Shown in pieces: positions 1 to 11,666 of a DNA stretch of 64,000 bases. The translations under genes and the position numbers were made by a program. Position 1 is the stretch's first letter. Every line of letters starts with the position of its first letter. The stretch is from Isoetes taiwanensis (lineage: Eukaryota; Streptophyta; Lycopodiopsida; Isoetales; Isoetaceae), in the NCBI GenBank assembly GCA_021234155.1, contig JAJEKV010000005.1, positions 23,077,584-23,141,583 on the forward strand, in the 5' to 3' direction. The notes beneath the pieces are model-generated. The model did not search any database. It saw only the letters and a list, made by a program, of their open reading frames with translations, and was not told the origin of the DNA.

Positions 1-1092
1 TTTCTTAAAAATGGATTCAAAATATGCTCCAATCAACCGCTCTTCAAATTTTTTTAACTACAGATGATCCTTAGATGACATTCTGAATGATATGACTAAG
101 AAAAAATCCCCACGCAATTTTACTTTGGATAAGGTATTATCACGGCTATTTGTATAGGGGAATGATATTTGGAATTCATAGTTTCCATTATGATCTGGCT
201 ACGAAGGGGTTCGATTCTCGAGTTTTGTTTTTTAACTAGTGTGTTAGTTAAGCATCATCTATGAGGAGCTTATTCACATTTACGACTATCAGTTCCAAAG
301 TATCATATATGTGGAGCTTATTCACACCTACACTAATTCCAAAGTATTACCCACCTCAATGCATTTCTTGCTTCCTACCATGCCATTTTTGTTGAATTTT
401 TCTAGTACTTTTCTAAACAGCGTATACTGTAAACTTTTGAATTTCCATTTTTGGAGCTAGAATTTAAGCTTTCAAATCTCCAATTTTTGAGCCAGAAATC
501 AACAAGTTGGCTCTGCAAGCCGATAAAGGTATATTTGCTTTAAGCTATATTTGCTTTTAATAACATGAAATCATCCTGCAAGCTTTTCTGCCATGTTCTC
601 TAAAAATCTATGTTTGCTTCTAAGGGCGCATCCCCCCATATAAAAAAAATTGGGTTTGTCATCTCACCGAAAATGGGTTCCTTTAATCTGCAGGGATCAT
701 ACCATTTCCATTATGGTGGTTGCACTTCTTATTTCTTGTCTGATGGGATTGAGGTACATGACAAACGACAATTGAGCTACAAGTCAAACATCAACTGCTA
801 CAAGACAAATCAGGCTTGCTAGAAGACAAATCGAAGATGGGACTTGGCAATTTAGAAGTCCTTCAGGACTTTTGAAGAAAGGAAAGGTGCCTTTATACCA
901 TGGAGGACGAATAATAACATGAAATATTGGTCTCATATAAGATGTATTTTCTCCGATTATTGGTATGGAGATGGATTAACAGATCGATGGAGGCCATGTG
1001 GATCTATGCTAGAATCGGCTGTCTTGTACTGAAAACAACTCCTCTACTTCTATATTGTAGGAGAATGCTAGTTATTCTGCCATTCTCGCACG
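1..1092. other. Unassigned left flank
   Basis: No coding region, RNA gene or transposon domain is recognisable. Short open frames at 610-822 and 927-1136 have no motif and unremarkable composition. The stretch is the DNA into which the gypsy element inserted, because the five bases at 1093-1097 form its target-site duplication. It is outside the 28-kb duplicated unit and has no second copy in the window. Confidence 0.5.
253..345. repeat. Two-copy direct repeat, about 45 bp
   Basis: Two adjacent copies share the core GGAGCTTATTCACA and both end with TTCCAAAGTAT. The copies differ by several substitutions and a few bases in length, so the duplication is not very recent. No function is inferred. 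Confidence 0.6.
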
Positions 1093-1097
1093 CGGGA
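1093..1097. repeat. Target-site duplication of the gypsy element, left copy (CGGGA)
   Basis: CGGGA sits immediately before the TG of the first LTR. The same five bases follow the CA end of the LTR at 39687-39691. Five bases is the usual Ty3 integrase duplication. The site after the nearer LTR (from 11667) reads CGCGAGGA and looks like a damaged version. Confidence 0.6.
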
Positions 1098-1152
1098 TGT
1101 GATGTGAGTTTTATTGTGATTATCTCTAAGCTATAATAAATAATAAAGGGGG

Positions 1153-1179
1153 TGACGTGGCATAAGGGGTGACGTGGCA
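1153..1179 (+). promoter_or_regulatory. Paired ACGTGGC (ABRE/G-box-like) motifs in LTR
   Basis: TGACGTGGCA occurs at 1153-1162 and again at 1170-1179, 17 bases apart, about 55 bases into the LTR. ACGTGGC is the core bound by plant bZIP factors of the ABA and stress response, and tandem ABREs are a typical working arrangement. In the second LTR both are TGGCGTGGC; in the third only the first is intact. A role as a transposon enhancer in the U3 part is inference. Confidence 0.5.
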
Positions 1180-2361
1180 ATGAACTAAGGAAGGAAGTTA
1201 GAATTAAAAAAAAGGCTGAGAACGTGAGAAGGAGGGGAAGGCAGAGAGATCAGAGTGATAAGAAGAGAGAGAAATAGTGATTTGAAGAAGCGATTTTGGA
1301 GGTAAGATTAAACCTGATGTTTGTTTTAAAAGAAAAGGGGAATTCATCTTAAGAGCAGGAATAATTATGGGCTGGAGTATCAGAGAAACAAGTGCTCTTG
1401 TAATTTCGATTCTTTATGCAACCATGAATTGATGGTTCTTATACGAACCAAGTGCCAAAATTCTCCTATTAAGCCAACTCCATACCTGGTAGATCCCTCT
1501 GGGATCATTTTCACTGTGCAATGAAAGGAATCCGGTTGCTGTTTGCGCTAGAAAGGGAAATAGATGGGGCTTCACAATCCATGTCACAAGAAACCATGAA
1601 TCGTGTAGGTAAACAAGAAAGGTCAGGCACAAATAGACACAAAGACGAAGAACAAATGCAAACACAAAAAATAAGGGTTAGATGTGTGAGAAAAATAGAA
1701 CCAGCTCCAAATCGATATGTTCCTGGAGCCACAGGGCCGAAAACCTGCCGGAAAATCCTGTCGAAATGTCTAATTATGGATTATGCTGGAAGGGCCGGCC
1801 GATGGTTGCTGTCTGCCCTAAAAATCGAACCAGCAAGGGTCCTTTTTGGCCCACCCAATCGGGTGATGCCACATCATTGCCATTTAAAAGTTTAATTCAA
1901 TCCTATGCTTGATGTTTTTCTGCCCTTGAATATTTTAACATGCAAGATGGTTTTGGCGGATACTAGACAATCGCTGTTTCTAGCTGTTGTTGTGGCATGT
2001 CATAAAATAAGAATGGCTGGGCATCGTTTGAATAAGAGATAAGTCATCAAGCATGAATATCTTGTTAACAGAGAGCCGCACATGTTCTAGTGATATCCTT
2101 AATCATTAACAATGTTTTGTTTAATAAAGAACCTATGAATGCATACTTTAGAATGAAGTTACACTTGGGATTTTTCTATGGAAGATATTTATTAGGTCTT
2201 GTAAGTAGACACACGTTAGTAAATAGCCTTTCGCGAATTAGTATATCCATTAACAAAATATTGGAAATCGCCCATGTTGCTAGCCTGGATTGCACCTTGG
2301 TCTGCCCACAACTCTCCGGGGAGAATAAGCAGAAATCAAGGCCGCGAGTGTTAAGCACTCA

Positions 2362-2398
2362 GCACTAGCGAGTGGGCACTGACGAAGCTCGCTAGTGC
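2362..2398. repeat. Perfect 11-bp inverted repeat in LTR
   Basis: GCACTAGCGAG at 2362-2372 is answered by its exact reverse complement CTCGCTAGTGC at 2388-2398, with a 15-base loop. It lies in the last fifth of the LTR, where an RNA hairpin could sit in R or U5. The third LTR has only degraded arms. Confidence 0.7.
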
Positions 2399-2593
2399 GG
2401 ACTCGGACGGGTCACGCCGAAGTTGCTTCTAGGTGAAGGTCTTTTCCCAAAGCAGAGACCCGTAGCTTAGGAGACCGCAACATATTACTTGGGACTTGGG
2501 GATCCACGTAGGTTCTCCGCACCGTGAGATCTTAGGCTTGTGTGAATTATTTTCAGAACATCAAGTGCTCCGCTAAGGTCCTGGCCACAAAAT

Positions 2594-2605
2594 TGGTATC
2601 GAGCC
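2594..2605 (+). other. Primer-binding site (initiator Met tRNA)
   Basis: TGGTATCGAGCC lies four bases after the 5' LTR. It matches the standard plant primer site TGGTATCAGAGCC, complementary to the 3' end of initiator Met tRNA, except for one missing A in the CAG. That single loss is the same kind of change (CAG to CG) seen throughout the corrupted patches of this window. Confidence 0.85.
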
Positions 2606-2631
2606 GGGCCACGTTGAACCTAGTTATTGTT

Positions 2632-2778
<147 letters not shown>

Positions 2779-2839
2779 TAGTATTTTAACGCCACGCCCA
2801 CTAGGGCAAAGATCCAACTGACATGTGACCACACACCAC

Positions 2840-4299
<1,460 letters not shown>

Positions 4300-5216
4300 A
4301 TGGAACCACTTCCTAGGGAACATCTATCCAGTCCTCGTCATGCTGCTAATAATGCCAACCGGGAGGAGGATAATTTTGACACAATGAGAAAAACTTTAGA
4401 ATCCTCTATGTTGCAAGCTTTCTTAAGCTTTCAAACCAGCATAGAGAACCAACTCACTGATCTGAATCGAGCTAGCGCAGAACAAATGCAAAACTTGCAA
4501 ATGCAAATCGAAAATCTACGACAAGGGCAAAGACAGGTCAGGGATCTTTGATTTGCAAGCTGTTTAAGGGGAAATTTTCTTAATCCTGGTTGATTAAACA
4601 GGGAGATGTGGGAGGTCCACCAGTATTGGGAGCACCTAGTGGGAGAAGCCCCCAACGAGGATCTTCGATGCCCTTAAGCTCGCACTCTAGGAGGAGGAAA
4701 AGGAACAAAGAAGAGGATACGACATCATCTACGCCTATGAGCCAAGGGAAGGAAAGTTCTCAAGCACAGAAGAAGTCATCTGCTTTAAAGGAGATTGCCA
4801 AGAAATATAAGTTGGAATTATTTGATGGTTTTGATAAGGATGGAGTTAAGACAGAAGCTTGGATTCAGAAGGCTGAAAATTATTTTGTTGTAAGACAAGT
4901 TCCTAAGGAAGAAAAGGTAGGAGTGGTGGCATTGAGCCTGACTGGGAATGCTTTAATGTGGTGGAATCGTCATAAGGCAGCACATAAGGTGAGGGATGAA
5001 GAAGTCGCTTGGGAGACTTTCAAGGAACTCTTCATGTCGAAATATTGTCCACCTTCCTTTCATATTATACAGATGAATAAATTCATGGAGTGTAAACAGA
5101 AAGGGCAATCCTTGGATAACTATATACAAGAATTCTCTACTTTGGAACGACATTGTCCAAAGTTGGATTCAAAGGCAAGAATCATTCTGTTAAGCAAGCA
5201 TCATTCTCTAAACTAG
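4300..5216 (+). pseudogene. Ty3/gypsy gag, N-terminal and capsid part, frame-broken
   Basis: Gag forms the virus-like particle of the retrotransposon. The first segment (4300-4551) is a Glu/Gln-rich coiled-coil-like stretch after a start at 4300. Reading shifts between 4551 and 4590. The second segment (4590-5216) has a basic serine-rich linker and then the retrotransposon gag domain: LTGNALMWWNRHK near residues 117-129, a W..FKELF..KY block, and CKQKGQSLDNYIQEF. The reading stops at 5216 where a 1-kb insert begins, and gag resumes at 6240. The copy at 32260-33180 carries the same gag with many more frame breaks. Confidence 0.85.
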
Positions 5217-5235
5217 GTATTATAAAAGTAATAAT

Positions 5236-5960
5236 GTTGTCGATTCGCGTAGCGAATCGGCATTCTTGCTCAAGACGAGCATGCATGCATGCATTGCATG
5301 CGTCGCATGCATGCATCGCATGCGTTTTGGGCCGTTCGTCAGGTTGGGCGTTTGCTACTTATTGCAGAGTTCTTCATCGACATTTTATCGGCGCTTCTTC
5401 TTCTCTCAGCAGTACCTTATTCTCTTTGATTTGTCCCCAGGCAGGGGAGGGGCTTCTTCCTGCCTGGTTTGGCCAATTTGGCGTTGCTTTCCTGCTGTCC
5501 TTTTCGGCCTTTAGCCTTCATCCTGTGACCTTCGTCCTCGATCCTAGTTTGTGAAGGAAGTCCTTTGGTATTCGGGCGCTTTGTTGGTTTCATGCGAGTC
5601 GCGGTTAAGAATGTTGTCGATTCGGCGTAAAAGCGACCGGCATTCTTGCTCAAGACGAGCATGCATGCATGCATTGCATGCGTCGCATGCATGCATCGCA
5701 TGCGTTTTGGGCCGTCGGGTTAAGGCGTTTGCTACTTATTGCGAGTTCTTCATCGACATTTTATCGGGCTTCTTCTTCTCTCGGAAGTACCTTATTCTCT
5801 TTGAACCCACCCCCCCCTTTCTTTGTTTACTATATTTTGTACAAGTTCTGTTTTATCATGTTTTTCCCTTTCGATTGGGTGATGCTTTTTTCCACCCTTT
5901 GGGTGATGCTATTCTTTGGTATGTTTTCGTTTGTTGTTGGTGATGTGCGTGTAGGGGGTT
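5236..5960. repeat. Two-copy tandem repeat of about 375 bp with CATGCA clusters
   Basis: Unit one starts at ATGTTGTCGATTCG (5236) and unit two at the same words near 5611. Each carries a run of alternating GCATGC/ATGCAT words (5278-5325 and 5658-5705) that is locally self-complementary and rich in the RY motif CATGCA. The units then share the segment from GCTACTTATTGC to TTTATCGG and diverge after the word TTCTCTTTGA. Confidence 0.85.
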
Positions 5961-6032
5961 GGCGGCGCCATCCGTTTTGACTTCTCCATGCGCGGGTTTT
6001 TGGGAGCGATTCTGCCTTACTTTGTCTAAGCC

Positions 6033-6118
6033 CCTTGCCGAAGGCTTATCACTAGGGTTTTTCCTCGAAAACCCGAAAGGGCGGGGTTTTTTAATCCCGG
6101 TGATAAGCTTTCGGCAGG
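6033..6118. repeat. Nested hairpin within the gag insert
   Basis: The left arm 6033-6057 (CCTTGCCGAAGGCTTATCAC and five further bases) pairs with the right arm 6096-6118 (ends CGGCAGG) with only a few mismatches. Inside the loop AAAACCC (6068-6074) pairs with GGGGTTTT (6083-6090). The second unit has a degraded version near 34040-34130. Confidence 0.8.
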
Positions 6119-6239
6119 TACATCAGCCACTCATCTATTAGCATTGTATTTGTTTTTGGGGTCCAAATGTTATAATTGGATTTTCCCTTTATTTTTTGTG
6201 GGTAGTTCGCATGTGTGCATAATTAGTCTTTAACTGCAG

Positions 6240-6926
6240 GAACTAGCTAGTCGCTTTGCGCAAGGACTAGATATGGAGCTTAAAAAATTAGTTGGATGTG
6301 ATCAACTTACCTTGGAAGACGCGGAGCACAAGGCTCGATATTTCGAGAGCATCCTTAAGGAGGAGAAGAATGCCAACCGCAGAGAGCATCAAAGGGAAAA
6401 TTTCCAGAGGAATTATAGAGATGAACCAAACTCTCAGGTCCATCAAACTTCTCATAATATTCCTAAGTTGCCTTTGAATGCAATGTCACAGATGGATGAG
6501 GAAAAGAAGAAAGTTGAGTATGATAAGTGCATGAAGGAGAATTTATGTTTTTACTGTAAGCAAAAGGGGCATAGGGCACGTTTTTGTCCTAAGAAGAATA
6601 ACTCAAATGCCAAAGTTCAAGGATCTCAGAATGTTGGGGCAATGAGAGCTCATCAGGCAACCCTCATGGATTTAGAGGAAGATATGCAAGTTTGTGCAGC
6701 CGTTGATCAAGGAGCAGCACAGTTGCAGGCACATGTAGTGCAAGTTGAAGGTAAAATCAATGAAGTTCCTTTTAGTATTTTGATTGATACGGGAGCCACT
6801 CACAATTTTATTTCACCAAGGCTTGTCAAGTTGTTTGGGTTGAATACTAACCAACAAGCCTTAAGAATGGTAAAAATGGCTGATGGTAAGCGAAAAGCTA
6901 CTAGTGAGTATGTGCATGCATTATAA
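6240..6926 (+). pseudogene. Ty3/gypsy gag C-terminus (zinc knuckle) and protease
   Basis: Reading is open from 6240 and the first ATG is at 6273. Counting from that ATG, a CCHC zinc knuckle (C-x2-C-x4-H-x4-C, beginning CFYCKQKGH) lies at residues 92-105 and would bind the element RNA. The aspartic protease active site LIDTGATHNF is at residues 170-179 and would cut the polyprotein. An in-frame TAA at 6924-6926 ends the reading inside the protease; the same frame continues at 6927. Gag and protease in one frame is usual for plant Ty3 elements. Confidence 0.88.
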
Positions 6927-7298
6927 TTGAAAGTGCAAGGAATGCCTACAATTGCAAATTTCCATGTGCTTCAGCTAGGCTCATATGATATGATTATAGG
7001 CATGGAATGGCTTAGTGAGGTGCATGTCATAGTAGATTGTTATGAAAGAGTCGCGAGAGTAAAACCTAAGGAACATCAAGAATTATATACATTGGAAGGG
7101 TTGAATAAGCAGTATTTTACTCCTAAGCCCATTAGTTGCAAGCAAATCAAGAGGGCAATTAGGAAGCATGAAAGGTTGGGGTTGCTTGTACTCAAAGGGT
7201 CAGGAGAGATTAATCAAGTATACATGAATGATGTGCAGGACATCCTCGAGGAGTTCAAGGAAGTGTTTCCGGAAGAGTTGACGGAGTTACCCCCGTGA
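6927..7298 (+). pseudogene. Ty3/gypsy protease C-terminus and linker to reverse transcriptase
   Basis: Continues the frame of the preceding segment directly after its stop. The block GSYDMIIGMEWL is the conserved ending of plant Ty3 proteases. A basic linker follows, then FKEVFPEELTELPP, the segment that precedes the reverse transcriptase. A TGA at 7296-7298 stops it; the next segment opens at 7323 in another frame. Confidence 0.85.
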
Positions 7299-8340
7299 AG
7301 ATATGTTGATCATGCGATTGAATTGGTTCCAGGAGCTTCTCCTCCATCAAAAGCTCCATATAGATTTGCTTTGTCAGAGTTAGTGGAATTAAAAAAACAG
7401 TTAAAAGAACTTTTAGATCAAGGATACATACAGCCTAGTATTTCACCTTTTGGTGCTCCAGTATTATTTGTTAAGAAAAAAGATGGTTCTATGCGTATGT
7501 GTGTTGATTATAGGCAATTAAATGATATCACAATTAAGAATAAGTATCCATTGCCTAGAATAGATGACTTATTTGACCAACTTCAAGGAGCTTCATTATT
7601 TTCAAAGATAGATCTTAGATCTGGATATCACCAGTGATATACCCAAAACAAGATACGGGCACTTTGAATTTGTGGTTATGCCTTTTGGCTTGACAAATGC
7701 ACCAGCAACTTTTCAGTGTCTGATGAATGATCTTTTCCGTGAATATCTTGATAAGTTTGTCCTCGTGTTCTTTGATGATATACTTATTTATTCAAAGAAT
7801 CTGGAAGAGCATAGAGAACATCTGAGAATTGTTTTGGGTATTTTAAAAAGAGAAAAATTGTATGCTAAGAAAGTCAAGTGTTCATTTTGTAGCACCGAAA
7901 TGGATTATTTAGGTCATATTGTTTCAGCAGAGGGAATTAAACCTGACCCCAAAAAGGTTGAGGCGGTAAGAGAATGGCCAGTTCCTAAAAACCCAAAACA
8001 GGTGCGCTCATTCTTAGGACTTGCAGGGTTCTATAGAAAATTTATCAAAAGTTTCTCAACAATAGCAAGTCCCTTGACTACGCTTACAAAATCAAATATT
8101 GCTTTTCAATGGAATGAGAAATGTGAGAAAGCTTTCAGGGAATTAAAAGAGAAGTTGATAAATGCGCCTGTTTTAAAAGTGGCAGATCCGAGTAAGAAGT
8201 ATCAGGTTATGACAGATGCTAGTGGGGAAGGGACAGGAGCTGTATTGATGCAAGACAGGCATGTGTGTGCATATATTTCTCATAAGCTGAACGATGCCGA
8301 ACGAAATTATCCCATGATCAGGAACTATTGGCAATTGTGC
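7299..8340 (+). pseudogene. Ty3/gypsy reverse transcriptase and RNase H N-terminus
   Basis: Reverse transcriptase copies element RNA into DNA. The fingers region has [18 protein letters not shown] and CVDYRQLN; the palm has [10 protein letters not shown], then [13 protein letters not shown], and the catalytic FFDD is encoded at 7768-7779. After the stop at 7635-7637 about ten codons normally present between YHQ and the next block are missing, and the second unit lacks the same bases, so the loss is old. The connection and RNase H start ([15 protein letters not shown]) follow; reading shifts near 8310-8340. Confidence 0.9.
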
Positions 8341-9239
8341 ATGCACTTAGAGCTTGGAGACATTACCTATTAGGAAATCATTTTGAGGTGCATACTGACC
8401 ATGCTAGCCTTGCGTACTTTATGAAGCAACCTAATTTGAATTTGAGACAGCGTAGATGGATGGAATTTCTTCAAGAGTATGACTTTCAGATTAATTATAA
8501 AACGGGCAGTACAAATGTCGTTGCAGATGCTTTGTCTAGACTTCCAGCTTGTTATTCAATAACGATGATTACGACAGATTGGTTGGATGAGGTGAAAAAT
8601 ACTATTGCTATAGACAATTATTTTGGACCGAAATTAAAGGAGGTACAAAAAGAAAATCTAGAGATAAATGATAATTATAGTTTTGAACAGGGAATATTGA
8701 GATACAAATCAAGAGTTTGTATTCCTGCAATAGATCACATTAAAAAGAAGATACTAAATGAATGTCATGATGCAGTAATATCAGGTCATCCAGGGTTTCA
8801 TAAGACATATCACAAGGTAAAGAGAAGTTTCTTTTGGCCAGGATTAAAAGATTATGTTCGTAAGTATATCCAAAATTGTGTGATGTGTTCGCGTGTTAAG
8901 GCCGAACAGATTAGGGCACCTGGGCTTTTGCAGCCGTTACCTATTCCAGAAAGAAAATGGGAATCTATTAGCATGGATTTCATAGTAGAATTGCCAAGAA
9001 CACAAACAAGAAAGGATGCTATTCTTGTGGTGATTGACAGATTGACTAAGCATGCTCACTTCTTTCCAGTTAGAAAAACAATAACAGCGAAGGAAACTGC
9101 TAATATCTTTATTCATGACATCTTTCGTTTACACGGTATTCCTACAAGTATTGTTTCAGATAGAGATCCAAGGTTTACTAGTAACTTTTGGACTTCGTTT
9201 TTCAAGGGAGTTGGAACTCAATTGCGAGATGAGTACTGA
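8328..9239 (+). pseudogene. Ty3/gypsy RNase H C-terminus and integrase
   Basis: RNase H ends with HTDHASLAYFMKQ. The integrase zinc-binding region shows the H-x-H side as HDAVISGHPGFHKT and the C-x2-C side as CVMCSRVK. The catalytic core has the first aspartate in MDFIVELP and the second in IVSDRDPRF. The reading stops at 9239, before the catalytic glutamate, so this copy could not integrate as written. Order PR-RT-RH-INT is that of Ty3 and not Ty1 elements. Confidence 0.9.
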
Positions 9240-10159
9240 CCCTATCACTCATGGCCCGATGGGCAATGAGAAAGAGTAAGCGAGGATTCTTGAGGATATG
9301 TTGCGGATGTCTTTGTCAAGACAATCAATGAAATGGGAAGGATTGTTTACCTTTGCTTGAAGTTTGCTTACAATAATTCTAGCGAGGAATCAATAGGAAT
9401 GACACCTTTTTGAAGCACTTTATGGAGACGAATTTGTTATGCTTTAATAAATTGGTATGATCCCATGGTTAAAATCGAAATTTCTAAAGGCGGATGTTGG
9501 AGGAATATGCAGGATAAAGTCACGACTTATAAAGGAGCTCATGAAGCACAACATGAGCGAAGCAATTTGCGAGACAAGCATAGAATACATGAAATTCAAA
9601 GGTGGAGACCTTGTATATCTTAAATGTCAAACCAAAGAAAAGTCAACTTCAGTGTTGGAAAATGTAGCAAACTGCTCCAAGATATCTGGTCCTTTCAAAA
9701 TCATTAAAAGGGTGGGGAACCCTAGCCTACCAATTAGAAGCTGCCACCACATGCCAAAGATTCATGATGTTTTTTCATGCCGGTTTATTAAAACCCTCCT
9801 TACATGATGGAATCAAAGTGCTTCGGATTTGCAATTAATCGGAGAATAACACCTTTGAAGTAATGCCATCCCAAATATTGCGTGTCGGGAGCGAAGCTGC
9901 GTAGTGAAACGATCAAAGAAATCCTTATACAATGGGCGGATTACCTATAGAGGATGCAGGCGTGGATGGAGTTAAGCGAGGCGGAAGCAAATATGCTAAG
10001 ATTTTTCCAAACCTTTTTCAATCTATATCATGCCATGGAATAAGGCTATCTAAAGATGTATCAAAAACATTAAGTATAAAAAGTATTACATGAAGTTGTG
10101 AAGGGTATATTTCGTAATAATGTGATGTGAGTTTTATTAAACTGAGGACGTCGAATCCT
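9240..10159 (+). pseudogene. Ty3/gypsy integrase C-terminal remnant, corrupted
   Basis: Only fragments can be read: FAYNNS from the end of the core, and KIHDVF near 9760, the entry to the C-terminal GPY/F and chromodomain region. The cleaner second copy (37555-37990) shows what belongs here. Differences from that copy are mostly at CAG and CTG words and short runs, so part of the damage may be sequence error. From about 9830 to 10159 there is 3' untranslated element sequence. Confidence 0.7.
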
Positions 10160-10172
10160 AAAGGGATAAGAA
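10160..10172 (+). other. Polypurine tract of gypsy copy 1
   Basis: AAAGGGATAAGAA lies directly before the TG of the second LTR and would prime plus-strand synthesis. The identical tract precedes the third LTR at 38152-38164. A partial copy of the LTR start also occurs just upstream (10122-10140). Confidence 0.8.
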
Positions 10173-11666
10173 TGTGATGTGAGTTTTATTGTGATTATCT
10201 CTAGCTATAATAAATAATAAAAGGGGGTGGCGTGGCATAAGGGGTGGCGTGGCAATGAACTAAGGAAGGAAGTTAGAATTAGGGTGAGAGCGTGAGAAGG
10301 AGGGGAAAGCGAGATCGGTGATGATAAGAAGAGAAATAGTGATTTGAAGAAGCGATTTTGGAGGTGGGTCTAGAAGCGATGTGTTTGTTTTAAAAAGAAA
10401 AGGGAATTCATCTTAAGGCGGGAATAATTATGGGCTGGGTATCGAGAGAAACAAATGCTCTTGTAATTTGATTCTTTATGCAACCATGAATTGATGGTTC
10501 TTATCTGAACCAAGTGCCAAAATTCTCCTATTAAACTGACTCCGGACCCTGGTAGATCCTCACGGGATCATTTTCACTATGCAATAAAAGGAATAAATTT
10601 CTTTTTAGCGCTAGAAACCATGATTGGGGCTTCACAATCCGTTGGGGCTTCACAATCCATGTCACAAAAAAACTGGAATGTCGTGTAGGTAAACAAAGAA
10701 AAGATCAGGCACAAATAGACACAAGAAGCGAAGAACAGATGCAAACCGCAGAAAATAGGGTTAGATGTGGCAGGAAAAATGAGACTAGGCTCAAATCGAT
10801 ATGTTCACGGGGCCACTGGGGGCGAACTGGGAAAATCACTGGGAAATGTCTAATTATGGTTATCTTTGCCAAATGCTTGATGGAAGGGCAGTAGATGGTT
10901 CTTTGTGCCCTAAAAATCAGACCAGCAAAGTCCTTTTTGGCCCACCAATGGAACGTGCCATAAATTGCCATTTTAAAAAGTTTAATTCATTCCTATGCTT
11001 GATGTTTTTTACGCCCTTGAATATTTTAACATGCAAGATGGTTTTGGCGGATACTAGACAACGCAGCATTTCTAAACATTTGTTGTGGCATGTCATAAAA
11101 TAAGAATGGCGGGCATCGTTTGAATAAGAGATAAGTCATCAAGCATGAATATCTTGTTAACAGAGAGAGCGCACATGTTCTAGTGATATCCTTAATCATT
11201 AACAATGTTTTTGTTTAATAAAGAACCTATGAATGCATACTTTAGAATGAAGTTACACTTAGGATTTTTCTATGGAAGATATTTATTAGGGTCTTGTAAG
11301 TAGACACACGTTAGTAAATAGCCTTTTAAATTAGTATATCCATTAACAAAATATTGGAAATCGCCCATGTTGCTAACTGGATTACTGTAGTACGCCCACA
11401 ACTCTCAGGGGAGAATAAAATGAGGCGGCGGTGTTAAGCACTTTCGGCACTAAGCAGTGGGCAGCAGCTTCGCTAGTCTTCGGGGACTCGTGGCAGTCCC
11501 ACGTCAGTTGCTTCAGGGAAGGTCTTTTCAGAGCTGGGGGCAGTAGCTTGGGGAGGCAGCTACATATTACAGGACTTGGGGCGGCGTGTAGGTTACGCGC
11601 GTGAGATCTTAGGCTTATTATTGAATTATTTCCATAACATCAGAGTGTCGAGGTGAAGGTAGATCA
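10173..11666 (+). repeat. 3' LTR of Ty3/gypsy element (copy 1)
   Basis: Begins TGTGATGTGAG like the first LTR and is about 1.49 kb. Numerous small indels separate it from the first and third LTRs; most are at CAG, CTG and CCGG-like words. The end is placed at the damaged GATCAC that corresponds to GTCACA of the third LTR. Confidence 0.82.

Larger units (their letters stand above)
1098..2589 (+). repeat. 5' LTR of Ty3/gypsy element (copy 1)
   Basis: The LTR starts TGTGATGTGAG and ends CCACA, giving the TG...CA termini of an LTR. It is about 1.49 kb and matches 10173-11666 and 38165-39686 over its whole length. It is followed four bases later by a primer-binding site, which fixes it as the 5' LTR. 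The end was placed by extending the alignment with the third LTR, whose last bases are GTCACA. An alternative CA end at 2563 is possible. Confidence 0.85.
5217..6239 (+). other. 1-kb intron-like insert inside gypsy gag
   Basis: The insert separates the capsid part of gag from the part carrying the zinc knuckle. It starts GTATTA and ends TTTAACTGCAG, so it has the form of a GT-AG intron with a pyrimidine-containing acceptor; ACTAG also occurs on both sides, which would alternatively fit a 5-bp target duplication. It holds a two-copy tandem repeat, clusters of CATGCA and a large hairpin, and no protein. The second unit has the same insert at 33190-34240, so it predates the duplication. Intron or nested non-autonomous element cannot be decided here. 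Confidence 0.55.

Noticed and set aside
2360-2605. tRNA gene at the end of the first LTR
   Set aside because: The hairpin does not fit a cloverleaf and the tRNA-like bases are the primer-binding complement of initiator Met tRNA.
4300-9807. Endogenous pararetrovirus
   Set aside because: The order gag-PR-RT-RH-INT with LTRs, primer site, polypurine tract and a target duplication is that of a Ty3 retrotransposon; no movement-protein domain is present.
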